NCBI GenBank assembly: GCA_963971535.1
Contig: OZ020601.1
Span: forward strand, 23,918,471-23,982,470
DNA from: Notolepis coatsorum
Lineage: Eukaryota; Chordata; Actinopteri; Aulopiformes; Paralepididae
DNA: 64,000 nucleotides
Direction: 5' to 3'
Shown: positions 1 to 11,785 of the stretch, piece by piece
Numbering within the stretch: the stretch's first letter is position 1
Layout: every line of letters starts with the position of its first letter
The notes under the pieces: generated by a model
The model's database searches: none
The model's input: the letters and a program-made list of their open reading frames with translations, nothing else
Told to the model about the DNA's origin: nothing
Program-made: the position numbers and the translations under genes

Positions 1-762
1 TGTCGTCTGTGCATTTGACTGATTCATCCAATCCCACAATACGGATATTATATCTGCGGTAGTGACGTTCGGTCTCGAGCAGCCTCTCCATTGCTATCAC
101 TTCGTTGTCTTGTATTTTCTTCGAAAGCTCTTTGTTCACCCGTTGTATCTCCTCCGTTAGCTCCATGAATCCATCGTGAAATTCCTTCTTGTTCTCCTCG
201 ACTTTCACTGTGATTTCGATTATCGTGTTTTCCACTGCAGTAATACGCTTGGTTTGATTTGCGGCCGCTGTTATAACCTCTTCGAGTTTAGCATCGATGT
301 GTAATTTGAAGGCGTCGATGTGTAATTTGAAAGCATCAGCCTTGGCAAGCGTCTTGACAAAATTAGCGTCCGCTTCATCCATCCGATCCTTTATCAGGTT
401 AGTCAGAGACTTGAAATCGGGTGGTACTGTATATTCTCCATGCCTGTGTCAGTTGAGGTTGTAGGAGCATTGGGAGCCGCGGCGATATTGTCGGATATTT
501 TCTTTTCAATTTCCACTGCTTTCCCTTTCACGAAACTCGTCCCCGCCGGTGCCGTTATATTGTTGTCTGCTATCTCCCCACCGGGGCAAGCCGTCGTCGG
601 GGCTGTTATGTTATCAGCTGCTGTCTCCCCAACGGGGCAAGTCAACACCGGTGCCGTTGTATTGGTCGCTGCTATATCCCTCGCTGAGCGTAGCACAGCC
701 GGGTCCGTTGTACTGTCTGCTCCGTGTCTCTTTCCAGTCTCTTTCTTTTCCTTTGGTCCCAT
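1..762 (-). pseudogene. L1-like LINE ORF1 relic (coiled coil plus start of RNA-binding domain)
   Basis: Read on the minus strand, an ATG at 762 opens a 119-codon frame rich in Thr, Ala and Asn-Ile-Thr-Ala-Pro repeats, which stops near 403. One base over, the reading continues to the window edge as a Lys/Glu-rich coiled coil containing a doubled AFKLHID motif. It ends in ERHYRRYNIRIVGLDES, the start of the L1 ORF1p (Transposase_22) RNA-binding domain. ORF1p is a nucleic-acid chaperone that coats LINE RNA. The frame change near 403 makes this copy a relic, unless the N-terminal part is unrelated sequence. The element runs off the left edge. The repeated N-terminal part is not one I recognise. 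Confidence 0.65.
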
Positions 763-916
763 ATTGAATCTTTCTTTCTGTTGATATAGTTAGTAGAAGG
801 TCTTATTTAATATATACGATGAGGTTTAAACACATTAGTATTGTGCAAATTAGGTTTTGAAGCGAAATTGACTTAACGGGAGCGGAGCGCTGACCAAACG
901 TGTCCGCTACAAACCG
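763..916. other. Sequence upstream of the L1-like ORF1, no gene seen
   Basis: This short stretch between the ORF1 start and the ATT array is probably 5' UTR of the minus-strand LINE. No open frame, structured RNA or clear promoter is visible. Confidence 0.3.
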
Positions 917-1037
<121 letters not shown>

Positions 1038-1317
1038 GTAACTGGAACACAGGGATTACATTTCAAAACATGTTCCAGATTAGAAGTAAAACACAGTAAT
1101 CAGATTACAGGTCAGACCCGGCGCCGTGTCAGCTGTGCCCACCCTGGTAATTTTTTTATTTATTTTTTAAATTCATCTAATGCGTTTTTTTTGTCAATCA
1201 AAGTCAACTATCCAAATCCTTAGTCGGGGACAGCCCTAGTGGGCACTGATGTCAACAACAACACTACTGAAGCTAGCACGGCACTCTGTGAGAATTAGTT
1301 TTCTACCCTCAAGAACG

Positions 1318-1474
1318 TCTTTACAGAACATCGCCTTAGTATGCTTCATCGACGCAAGGCCAATTTAATTCAGTTGGCATTTGAGAAGGACTTAACAAAA
1401 AAGTTCAGGAATGAGTGGAGGGGCAGTGTTTTAAGAAGATTTCACTCTGTCCCCAAACGCCGCTTGCCGCTCTA
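1318..1474 (+). pseudogene. Unrecognised coding-like stretch, possible transposase or gene tail
   Basis: A frame of about 50 codons reads as a basic helical segment: VFTEHRLSMLHRRKANLIQL, then a segment rich in Lys, Arg and Trp, ending in RRLPLY and a stop. Composition and codon texture look protein-like rather than random. A GTGAGT lies about 10 bp past the stop. No start codon context and no upstream exon are evident. I do not recognise the family. It could be the C-terminus of a DNA-transposon protein or a retrocopy fragment. Confidence 0.3.
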
Positions 1475-1599
1475 CTAATGATGGTGAGTAGCCTGTGGAG
1501 GAATTTTGTTTGCTTTTTTATGCACCTTATTTTTGTCAGTTCAGTTCAGTTTTCAGTGAATTCAGAAGTGTTGAATAAATGGAGACTTTTCAAAGATAT

Positions 1600-2200
1600 A
1601 GAATAGAATAGAATAGAATAGAAATGTATTATCCTGAGGGAAATTTGACACTGCAAATCACTCAACATTAAACATTTAGACAGAACAAGTCACGAATAAG
1701 AATAACAAAACAAATGGCCTAAGAATAGAATAAAATGAAATAGAATAAAAATAAAATAAAAGATACAGTAAATAAATGAAGTAAAAATATACTGAAGTCT
1801 ACAGTAGGTGTAATATTGCACAGTGCTGTTTCAAAAGTAATAGTCCAGGAAGATGGTAACTGTCACTCTGTGCTCAGTGATGCAGTGAGGCACAGTGATG
1901 CATTGTATAGTCTGATGGCTGTCGGAATGAATGACTTCCTGTGCCGTTCAGTGCTGCATTTAGGTAGTGTGAGCCTATAACATGCTCCTCCTGTCAGCCA
2001 AGTCTGTGTATAGTGGGTGGGAGGGGTTTTCCCTGATGGCCTGGAGCTTAGCAAGGCTCCTCCTCTCCGCCACCCTCGCTAGAGTCCAGCTCCACCCCAA
2101 CCACGCTACTGGCCTTCCTGACCATCTTATCCAGCCTGTTTGTGTCCCCTGCTCTCAGTCCGCTGCCCCAGCAGGTCTGTTATATATATCCGTTCAGTCT
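1600..2200 (-). mobile_element. L2/CR1-like LINE, 3' end (truncated)
   Basis: Read on the minus strand, the segment from about 2,200 down to 1,863 encodes the C-terminal tail of a fish LINE reverse transcriptase. It has a YTDLADRRSM-like part followed by STERHRKSFIPTAIRLYNAS. The post-RT tail ...SF(I/F)P.AIRL.N is characteristic of L2/CR1-type elements. A stop interrupts the frame near 1,984. A 3' UTR follows and ends in a (TATTC)n tail, seen on the plus strand as GAATA repeats at about 1,600-1,622. The 5' part, with endonuclease and catalytic RT, is missing. Confidence 0.7.
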
Positions 2201-2634
2201 GTTTTTGTATAAGTGAATGTTCTTAAGATAGAGAGAAATTAGATTTTTCAATTGCCTATCTGCTGTTTAGTTCAGCACCGTGGGCAGCGCCAAGCAAGCC
2301 ACAGCGCCGCTTTCCCAGCTGAAACGTATAAAAGGGAACCTGTGTTGAAAAACCATTATGCCCCCCCACTAATTTGTTTCTGCAGCCTGGTCTGTTACAG
2401 GTACTGTAAAAAATAAAATGTGATTACCAGTTGGATTACTCAGAAGCATGGTCAGAAGGGGAGAGTGCATTCTATTGGTGAGTTTAAGGACACAAATGTC
2501 ATTATACACTACAGTACTTGATATGATATCAGGAATAATGTAAGCCCACCACAATCGGTCTGACACCACCCACCAGTACACCATCATTGCGGTTCCCTTA
2601 AATATGCGTACCCAAAGTTAAGATAAGTTTACAC
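2201..2634. other. Unassigned flank of ERV-A
   Basis: No supported gene or repeat. A TATAAAA-like string lies near 2,327, but no associated coding sequence is visible. Confidence 0.3.
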
Positions 2635-3297
2635 TGAAGTATTCTTCTTGGTTTCATTCATCTCTATCTAAATGATCATTGATCGTATAGTTTTCTATAT
2701 CACCCTTCTCCTGCATTGGTTAGGTAGTTTAGATGTTCGGTTCAAGTGAGGGGAGACGGACAACGTGGTCAAAATCAACGGGCGGCGGTGTTTATTAATA
2801 AAACCACAGCTTTAGGAATCAACAAGTACATCGTCTCTTTGGTTCCATCTAATTGTCTCTTTCATTCAATCTAATCGTCTCTCGGTGCTGTTCGCTGTCT
2901 CAGGTTGTCCATGGCAACAACGAGTCCTCTCTTAGTGGTTTGCTGGTCTGGTTGTCAAGGCAACCTGGTCTCCGTGAGTATCGGTGCTCAGCAGAGAGCG
3001 CTCGTTTTTCGTATCGGCGGAGTCTGCTATGAACCTCGGCTCGGTCATCTGGTCTCAAATGGCTCTCTGTGTCATCGGCTCTTCAGTAGCCGGCTTGGCG
3101 AGTCTCAGGCTCGGTTCTCGAGTTCTGTGTGGCTCTCCAGGTCCTTCTCCGTCTCCTCTGAGTGTCTTGCTCGGCTCTCGAGTTCTGTGTGGCTCTGCCT
3201 CCCAGGGCCTGTCCCCTGTGTGTGTGGCGTGTCTCTTCAGGTCCCTTCTGGTGTGAGTCGTGTCTCTTTCGTGTTGCCATCAGCCCTTTTTATCAGA

Positions 3298-3338
<41 letters not shown>

Positions 3339-4287
3339 TCCCTGCCTGCCTATTCACGTCCATACGCTTTCCTTATTTGGCCATATTCCAGCAGGAACTT
3401 GTCTGCGGGTCTGGTGACAACATGTTACACAATTTCTTCTTGTGACACAACCGTTTGGGTCTGGTGACAACGGTTTTCACAGTTTGAATCTGCTGACACT
3501 TTACTTGATGAGGGGATCCGTTTCACTGAGAAATACATCATCATGCTTGTGACAAAAATGTTTACCTAGTGTAGATAAGAACCAGACTACTTTCAGACAG
3601 CCCAGACAACAAACCCTATATATCCGTCCTTTAATAGAACACTTTATTTACTGATTAAATAATGTGACCAATATTTGTATAGTTTTACCTTCTAGTATTT
3701 AAGAGTTTCTATTCTTTATTGTGACTAAGTTATTCTAATTGTTCTAAGAGTTATGCCTACATGTAACTTTATTAGTTTTCTCTATATCCTTGAGGTCTAA
3801 AAAACCGTCTAGTCTAACTATTAGAGTTAATGTGTAACTGGTGGCCTTCTACTGTGTAAGGGGAGATTTCCAAATAGTCTGTGTCACCTTTCTGACCTCT
3901 GGGTCTTCGTCAGCAGCTGCCGTGTTGTAACCTGAAATTCCTTCCTTAGGGTAAATATGACCTTTTTTGATCTCAACGGTTATTCTGAGTTTGGTTCCTG
4001 TTTCAACGATAATGATTTCCTCTCTTGTCAGTTGGAGGTGGCCTAAACCACAGCTGCTAACCAACCAGTGGAATGTGCATTAACATCATAAACAGTCTTT
4101 TGCCCTCCAGATTGTCCTCCATTTGGCTGAGTGCGGGGTGATCTCCCTCTCAAGCCTAGGGTCACAAAAATAACTCACATGGGGATATCTAAATGGCCCT
4201 TCTATCAATCAGCATTTTGTCTTTCTAATCATTACCTTGTACATTTCAGTTGGCTATGTTCATGTTTTCATTTAGAAATATACGACA
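2635..4287 (-). repeat. ERV-A 3' LTR, uninterrupted copy
   Basis: 1,653 bp, matched by 11,656-14,910 once the hAT insertion and its duplicated target are removed. Contains an (AG)n run near 3,300-3,337 whose length differs between copies. The single CGGACAAC within it is the empty counterpart of the hAT target site. Confidence 0.85.
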
Positions 4288-6276
4288 ATCCACCCTTAGG
4301 GGGTTTAATAACCCACTATACAACATTAATTTTCTAAATTAAACATGTTAAAAATCATAATCATAATTTTTGCTAATATTTTCTAAAATTTTCAAAAAAA
4401 TCCAAAATTGACCCAAATCGAACTACAAAACCCCTTTCCATCTGTACAGTTACAAAATCATCATTTCACCTACCTCTTCTTCTTGCACAGTTATACACAT
4501 TTATCAGTTATTATTACGACATCCAGTCTAAGAAAGCTGTTCCTGTTTTTACAAGAAACACTCTTTCAATAATAGCTTTGTTGTTTAGACTATTTTTTAT
4601 CCGTGTAATTAGCTTAAATGTCTATTTTGTGTAATGGACTCTGCAAGAAAAGATTAATACATCACACCACTAAAAGATTAACTCTCTAAACATTTGAGGG
4701 AAATTCAAACAAGCAACATAAATTATTTCTTCTCCTTGAAAAGACCACTGAGGCCTCAATTATCCTTCGCTTTCATCCCTGTCAGTTATCCCTATTCCAA
4801 CCTCCTAAGGCCTTTACTGCTAACTCGTTTTTGACCGTTTTCTTCTTGTTGTATCTTGTGCTAATCACCGCCTCTTCTTCGTTGTATGCAGGTCTCGGTA
4901 CTGCTCCGATTCTCCACCGAAGGAAACGATTTTCCCTCTGTCCTTTTTGCATTTTGGATTATTATTTACAAAACACACAATAGATTGGAAACATTTATTT
5001 TCGCAGATACATTCTCTACTGTTCTGCATTCTGACAATACATTTTTCTCCAAATTATTTATCTATGTATTTCACAGCTTCTTAAGTTATTTATTCAATCA
5101 AATCACCTTTGTCTCATTTGGTTTTGTGCTGTACTGTTTTACTAGATATTCAATATCTCAAGATCAACACAACTACCACTTCCACCCTTGACAGTGGAAT
5201 AACCATTATTTCACTTTCAAATACCTTGTTTCCCGACAGCTCCTCGGTCCGGACAGTCAGCTCTAGACGAGGCCAATCACCAACAGAACCTATGTGCATG
5301 GTCAACAAACCACAGTCCCTTTAAACACACATCACACACACTCCGCCAGCTTTCAACAAGCCGGTGCAGAGCCTCCCATAAGTCAATCATCAAATTCACA
5401 TGTCTGCACTCTACATGAACACTGTCTGGCCAATTTGCGACCAAAAACCTACAGAGCTTTCTATAGACAGAGAAATATGTTTCCCCAACACTTATCATAA
5501 TCCAAAAAGTGACACAACCCTCCAGATTCTACATCTGGAGTCTTAATGAGCGGAAAACAAACCATGAACCAGCTCCCGTCCATTCTCAGTTCCCAGCTCA
5601 TTATATCAGACTTCCTACCAGTCCCGCTGTGTCACCACCACCTGCTATCCCTGACCGGCGAGAGAACTCCCCCAGCCAGCCAGTTCCTATAACTATTAGA
5701 GTACCAAATAAAAACAAACAAATCAACAAAAAATTGTGAGTGCCTACAAGCTACACACCCATCAAACAGAACTTAACTATCATCTAGAGGCATAAATACC
5801 CCCGCAAAAACTAAGACAGCAAAATTAAAAATCCGAAAAGAAATAAAATAAGTAATGAAATAATAATTGTGGTTTTTTTTATATATATATATTTTCTTTT
5901 TTTTTTTTTTATTCCTTAATTCAACTTTGACCACCCTTTGATCAAGTATTGTAATCACTACTATAAATAGTCCTTTGTTTCTAACTCTGTCTAATATTAC
6001 ATGTTCCATTTTTCCTGTCTAAAACCATAAATTTTGTTAGTTTAGATTAACCCATGCAATTTTCCCAGTTACTTCATCCCTCTATAGCCCCAACTTACCC
6101 TGGTTAGTCTTCCAAACCATTTTAGTAACTTGCACACCTAATCAAACCTTATCTATGTATCCTCATCTCTATCCTTATTCTAATCAGTCTCATTTTCCAT
6201 TTTAATTTATCAATAACTCTATTTACTCGAGCACCCAAAAGGCTGTTTGTGCATTTCCGCTTTGCTCTTAATTAAC
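4288..6276. other. ERV-A internal region downstream of gag
   Basis: In the element's orientation this lies between gag and the 3' LTR, where pol and env would be expected. No frame with polymerase, protease or integrase motifs is visible. The DNA is AT-rich, with short poly-T and AT runs near 5,873-5,911. Confidence 0.5.
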
Positions 6277-7392
6277 CTATGACCTATGCAGACACCTCCT
6301 CTGAAAATGTCCCAACTCTCCACATTTCCAGCAACTCTGTTTTCTGATGGACTCTCGCTTCTTACTGGACGTTCGCTGAGTCCGCCACCCTTTGTCACAT
6401 GACCGAGCGAAATGGCCAACCTCCCCACAATCCCAGCACACAGCCGACGCCGGCCATCCCAGGGGTTCCAGTTTACCACGACTCCCACAGTCTCTCTGCT
6501 GGCATCCCACAGTCCTCGCCAGGTCCACCCCTCTCCTGTCCTCTGGTCGCATGTCCTGTTGCCTGGAGGAGAGAGGGGCATACCTGTCCTTTTCTGCTGC
6601 CTCTCCTCGGGCCTTCTCTTGTTGGGAGGGGCCTAGAAACTCACCCCTCCTGCGGTCCTGTTCACCCTGTCGCGGCCCAGTTCCCTGTCCGGGCAACGGA
6701 GCACAGGGCACTCTTTGATCACAGCGGCCTAGGTCAGACGCCCGAAGCATGATCTCAACAGCTGTCGCTTCTAGCAGCGCAGCCTTTCTTGCCAGTTCTC
6801 GTTCCAATCTCTGAGTCTCGTGTGCGGCTTGACCGATCTCCAGCTGTGTCTTCATCAGATCTCGATGAACTGCCTCGTGTTGTTCGAAAGCTGTCACAAA
6901 CGCTCTCTGTTGTCTATAGTATGCTGCCTCTTCCCCCATCTCAGCACTAGCGGTTTGACTTCCCATCGCTGGGCTCCGCCTCTCATCTTGGCTTTGGTGC
7001 TGAGGGCAGGGTGGACATGGGAAACGGGTGGGCTGTAGAAACTGTTTGTGTATTCCATACCTGCTGTCGGTCTCAGTTCCAGCCATCCGGCCAGAGTGGA
7101 CTTCGTGGGACTGCTGTAACCTCAGTCTCTTTTTCTGCCCCTTGGTTAAACCGCAGTCGCCTGCAATGGACACTCCAGCTTGAATCGGTTCTGGTTGGAG
7201 TAACCCCGTTGTCACTGGTTCACTCCCCTGTATTGGAACCAAAGTCAACATTTCAAGTCCTTCTGTCATACTGGTCACATGAGAGAAGTCCCAATCAATC
7301 AGATTATCACTGGTAAAGTCTATCTGGGAAATGTCTGCAGAGGCTCTCGGCCTTCTCCCCCCAATGGCCTGATCACTAAGGCCCTTCTCCAT
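6277..7392 (-). CDS. gag: ERV-A Gag-like protein with two CCHC zinc knuckles
   Basis: 371 codons. The N-terminal half is acidic and Pro/Ser-rich and has no family match I recognise. Residues around 160-220 are Glu/Arg/Leu-rich and probably helical or coiled (QLEIGQAAHETQRLERELAR). A basic segment follows. The C-terminus carries two retroviral-type zinc knuckles, CWDCGEVGHFARSC and CWKCGELGHFQRRC, both C-X2-C-X4-H-X4-C, which bind genomic RNA in nucleocapsid proteins. Gag forms the particle shell and packages RNA. The frame sits inside ERV-A on the same strand, about 4.2 kb from the 5' LTR and 2 kb from the 3' LTR. No recognisable capsid major homology region was found, so this is either a divergent Gag or only its terminal parts. 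Confidence 0.75.
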   Translation of the reverse strand: MEKGLSDQAIGGRRPRASADISQIDFTSDNLIDWDFSHVTSMTEGLEMLTLVPIQGSEPVTTGLLQPEPIQAGVSIAGDCGLTKGQKKRLRLQQSHEVHSGRMAGTETDSRYGIHKQFLQPTRFPCPPCPQHQSQDERRSPAMGSQTASAEMGEEAAYYRQQRAFVTAFEQHEAVHRDLMKTQLEIGQAAHETQRLERELARKAALLEATAVEIMLRASDLGRCDQRVPCAPLPGQGTGPRQGEQDRRRGEFLGPSQQEKARGEAAEKDRYAPLSSRQQDMRPEDRRGVDLARTVGCQQRDCGSRGKLEPLGWPASAVCWDCGEVGHFARSCDKGWRTQRTSSKKRESIRKQSCWKCGELGHFQRRCLHRS

Positions 7393-8867
7393 ATTGTTGT
7401 TGTTGTTATTCTATTGTTATTGCATCTAACGCTTCAGTTATTCCTATCAATGTTCCACTAAGGTGAACTTCCTATGTTACTGTCATTCACTCCACTTTCA
7501 ACCACTCCTGTAATCACCGTTTGAAAAAACAAGTTTCTCCGTCTTACACTATTTTCTACTTACTTGAGTTAAAACACTCACACTGTCAAATTTCTACTGT
7601 GCAGACAAGGATTGATAACTGGCTTATCATTCATACTTATACCAAGGCTCATTACAGCCGTTTTCCCTAGATGGTTATGGAAATCGTTAGAGCTCCTGTC
7701 CGGCCGAGCACCTGTACAGAAAGAAAGCAAAAACATCCAGACTTAATACAGTGGCATTTCCCTGTTATTCCCACTATTCGTTATGCATTGGAAATGTCGG
7801 GCAACACTATACTAAAATATTCAGAGAGACACAGTGTGATTTGTTTGAAAAAATAACGATACAGCTTATCTTGTTTTATTTTTTTTTCCGTTCCTTCAAC
7901 AGGAACACTGGAGGTTTCCAATCCCCTGTGTGCTCTCTCCACCTGATTTTCTGGGAAATATAATCATTAGACCCATTCCTATCCATTGTCTAATAATCCT
8001 TTGTAAACCTGGTCCTTCATCTGATTCTAATCTCTCTTTGCTTGATGAATCTGTTCATCCTAACCTTATTTCTTACTTTTAAATGCCCGATTAGCGATTA
8101 GCGACTAAATGTATTATTCGCTTTTGCTTCACACACTCCTCATACCACATCAATTTCAATCATCCTTACACACAACCATACCCCCTCACAACACTTAATA
8201 AAAATCAATCAGTGTTGTTACTGCTACCAACCACCAATCAGGGAAAACAATAAACTTTTAGCAACTTAGATCACTAAAACCCTGACCGACACATAGTACA
8301 GCTGGCCACGTTAATAAATTCACGGACACCCGCACCATGCCACCGCAATATCCTTCAGATCCTTGAATACACAAAGAACCGTCCGTCTTCAGCCCAAAGC
8401 GTTTTCCTCCAGTCGCGAATCCGAACGAAAACACCCCAAGCTTCCCACCAAGGAATATCACAAATCATCCTACCACCACCAGCACCTAGACAGGCCAACG
8501 CCCATCCGGTACCTACTTCACATACACAATAACAACGCAGTACAAATAAACCTACAAACCAATAACCCACAACATACGCCGCAATCTAGGGATGGCGAAA
8601 TACAAGGAGAGACAGAGGGGGGGCGAAGGGAAAAGAAAAAAAAGAGGGAGGGATACAGGGATACAGGGACTAAGGGGAGGAAGGGGGGGGGGCACACAAT
8701 GCAACATTAACTATTACCAAAACCGTCTAAATCAACCTTAACTTTAACCAGACCAAAAGAATGACCACGAATATTCTATTTATCCTTACGTAATCCTATT
8801 TTAGCAAGTAACACTATATTAATATAACCAATATAACCAATTTTAATATAACCAATACTCCACGCCC

Positions 8868-9016
8868 ATGATGAATTGAAAATGGGGGACCCTGATGTAA
8901 ACAAGACGAAAGTCTTTCTCTGGTCTGCATCCCCTTAACAATTGTGTGTATTGAGCTGTACCGTATTGTACCCATTCTACAATCTGTTAATACAATTTTT
9001 CAATCAATCAACCAAT
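8868..9016 (+). mobile_element. LINE 3' tail fragment (same family as 39,259-40,589)
   Basis: Matches the 3' UTR of the LINE that ends at 40,589: GGGACCCTGATGTAAACAAG, then TCTGCATCCCCTTAACAATT, ending in AATC-type tail repeats. Non-coding and severely 5'-truncated. Confidence 0.8.
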
Positions 9017-9112
9017 CAGGCAATCTATCCTAAACAAAACTCCCTCTGTGCACCCGTCATCTCACAAAATTAAGCTGGGAGACAGGGATGGAGCGGAGGG
9101 GGGCGGGGGTGG

Positions 9113-9292
9113 AGGAGGGAGGGAGGGAGGGAGGGAAGGAGGGAGAGAGGGAGGGAGGGAGGGAGGGAGGGAGAGAGAGAGGGAGGGAGGGAGGGAGGGA
9201 GGGAGGGAGGGAGGGAGGGAGGGAGGGAGGGAGGGAGGGAGGGAGGGAGGGAGGGAGGGAGGGAGGGAGGGACAGGGAGGGAGGGAGGGAAG
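9113..9292. repeat. (GGGA)n microsatellite
   Basis: Long tetranucleotide array with a few interruptions. It explains the Arg-Glu-Gly and Pro-Ser-Leu frames on the two strands, which are not genes. Confidence 0.97.
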
Positions 9293-11635
9293 GAGGAAGG
9301 GGAGAGTGTGAACGAGGGAGGAAGAGACAGAGGAAAAAAGGGGGGGGGGGGGGGGGTTCACGCAACCAAAGTCACAAACAAACTCACACATCTATCCCAT
9401 ACTATCCCACCAGCGCCATTACCCCTGGCCCATAACAAATACAGACCTATAATCAAACCAGTAAACACACCCATCATCAACAACAGAAAAAACCGATAAA
9501 AAGAACTCACAAATTCCCACAGATTGCCGCGCTTCAAAACCTATAATAATCACAACTGTTCTCTATTGTTTACTGCACCTCGTTCCACCTGTGAAGGTGA
9601 AACTATAAAAGAGGCAACAGCGCCCTCCGCTGGAACGTCTTGTCCATCACCACCATTGCACTACAGCACTCACCACTTCCTGTAGGAGGCGCCCACGCCT
9701 CCCCCGCAAGTGCGTCATCACGCCGTACCATACCAAGACGACAACTTGACGTTCTACCTCAACCACAAAACTACAATTCCCAGAATCCTCTACACCGGAA
9801 GTCCCTGTCCACCGTCTCTCTAAGATCCCGCGCCAGCAAAGAGTAGCAACACGCGAGATTCCCCGAGAGTCCAATCATGCTATATTGTTAGCACAGGTAG
9901 CTTAGCATTTTAGCTTCGTTAGCTCAGTACCGCTAGCACCAGCTTAGCTTAGCATCCAACATCACTCCTCCCAAACGGCCCAGTCTCCTGTTGATCCGAG
10001 CGGCACAACACATCACGACGTCTACACAACCCCTGCTTTCCCCCATAACATAACTTTAATCCTATTTAGCCCCCGTTCACAGAACATATATTATTTTCCT
10101 TATTCTAGTATGCTCGCCCGATTGGCCCCGCCTGACCGAAATACACAGTATATCAAACGCACCCCAAGCTCCGACGCTCCCAATGACGTCATCAGCTCCA
10201 AAATCCCCGTTTTCTTTGATCGTTACTACATTACTTTTAGACTTCCACACCACCGTTTTGAAAAATTTCAACGCACACTTCACATCATCTAGGTCCCATC
10301 ACACATGCCATTCATTCAATTCACTCGACAACGCAACACAGCGACCACGCTAGTCCCGTCGCGCTCAGCTAATGCTGGCAGGACAGGGGTGTGGTTTCTC
10401 CCCGCTGCAGCCTTGGCCACCTGGTTCATAATAATACAAAAAATACCTTGACATTCACTCAGAGCCCCTAACATTCATCCATTCAAACACATATACTTAG
10501 CAAAACAATGTCCCATTCATAAGCATACCATTCATTTGTACACATTCCTTCCAAACGCATTCCCCCGCTTCTTTCACACAATATTCTCCTATGTTCTAAT
10601 CACATGTGCAGTATCTACTTCCAAAGTGCTTCATATATCTACTGAGTCCGACTTGCTATACCCCTGAGAAAACCCACTCCATTCATGTATAGTAGCCCGT
10701 GAAGAGTTTCAGCAGCGCCCTTTGTTGGCTTGTATCGGAGTGTTATATGGCCAAATCGTGTGTTCGACCGTGTCCCCGCTACCCGTAGAGCCCCTTGTCG
10801 GCTTGATTTCCTCTACATTCCCTCATTCCTCCACGCGGCTGATGTTCTTCAGATATCGACCTTAGCCAATCTGAGCCTAAATGACGTCGGACTAGAAGTG
10901 GTAATTCGCTTATGGAACGTCTTCCAAAGTCCATTACTCCGTCGCACCGATTCTAAGTGTGGTTTCTACAGCATCCTAGCCCGAACCCTAACCTCTCCTC
11001 ATCTCCCTGTTCTCTGTCTCTCTTCGCGGAACCAGGCTACCCCTGTACTTCACCACGGTTCTCTTATTCTACTCTTTAAGATCTGACTACTCCTCTTCAC
11101 CCTTTAATGAACCACTACGTCACGCACAGTCCCACTTCCCGCTATCTGTGACTAATCTCCATTCTACTGCTCCTACGCCGGTCCCCTCAAATATCTTACC
11201 TAATCCCTAGCCTATCCCCTAAACTGATATAACTAAATACAGACATCTATTTCATCTCCTCACTTGGCCTTGTACCAACTATAGGCATCCTAACTGAACA
11301 TCCCCTAACCCCTACGCTTCCTAAGTGCAGCGCCGGTGTGTGGCTGAGACCAGAGCCAGGTTGTGAACCCTGGACCCCGGTACTCCTCCAACACCAACAT
11401 AACCTGATCCATCTCATTTCTACCTAATACAATAGCAACCCCAAAATGCGAGACTGCTTCGACCATTACCAATCTTAAACGCCATTAATACTACTTACCT
11501 ATCCCCACTGGTCACGGTCGAAATGGTGACGATCCTCAGTCCTCAGTCGTCGAGAGCATCGATGAGGGGGAGAGAACCCCTCTGTGTCCTTGAGAAGTGG
11601 CCGCCGTCGTTGTCAACCGGTTCTGGTCGAATGCA

Positions 11636-11653
11636 GCACGGGTCACCGCACCA
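11636..11653 (-). promoter_or_regulatory. ERV-A primer binding site, His-tRNA-like
   Basis: On the minus strand, two bases after the LTR end, the sequence is TGGTGCGGTGACCCG. A His-tRNA primer site is TGGTGCCGTGACTCG, so 13 of these 15 bases agree. This is where reverse transcription would be primed, and it fixes the element's orientation. Confidence 0.6.
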
Positions 11654-11785
11654 ACTGAAGTATTCTTCTTGGTTTCATTCATCTCTATCTAAATGATCAT
11701 TGATCGTATAGTTTTCTATATCACCCTTCTCCTGCATTGGTTAGGTAGTTTAGATGTTCGGTTCAAGTGAGGGGAGACGGACAAC

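Larger units (their letters stand above)
7393..11635. other. ERV-A long leader between primer site and gag
   Basis: Over 4 kb with no convincing gene. It holds a LINE tail (about 8,868-9,016), a large GGGA array (about 9,113-9,292), homopolymer runs of G and a cluster of short GCTAGC/TTAGC motifs near 9,889-9,960. Some of this is probably later insertion, not original leader. Confidence 0.5.

Noticed and set aside
2905-3467. Frames of 170 and 101 codons that recur at 13,530-14,090
   Set aside because: They recur because they lie in the ERV-A LTR; they end in the (AG)n run and show no domain.
8868-9016. Treating the short LINE tails as an independent SINE family with a fixed 5' end
   Set aside because: The copies start at different points (the one at 60,150 reaches much further), so they are ordinary 5'-truncated LINE copies.
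9048-9435. Several Gly/Arg/Glu-rich and Pro/Ser-rich frames on both strands
   Set aside because: They are the six readings of the GGGA array.
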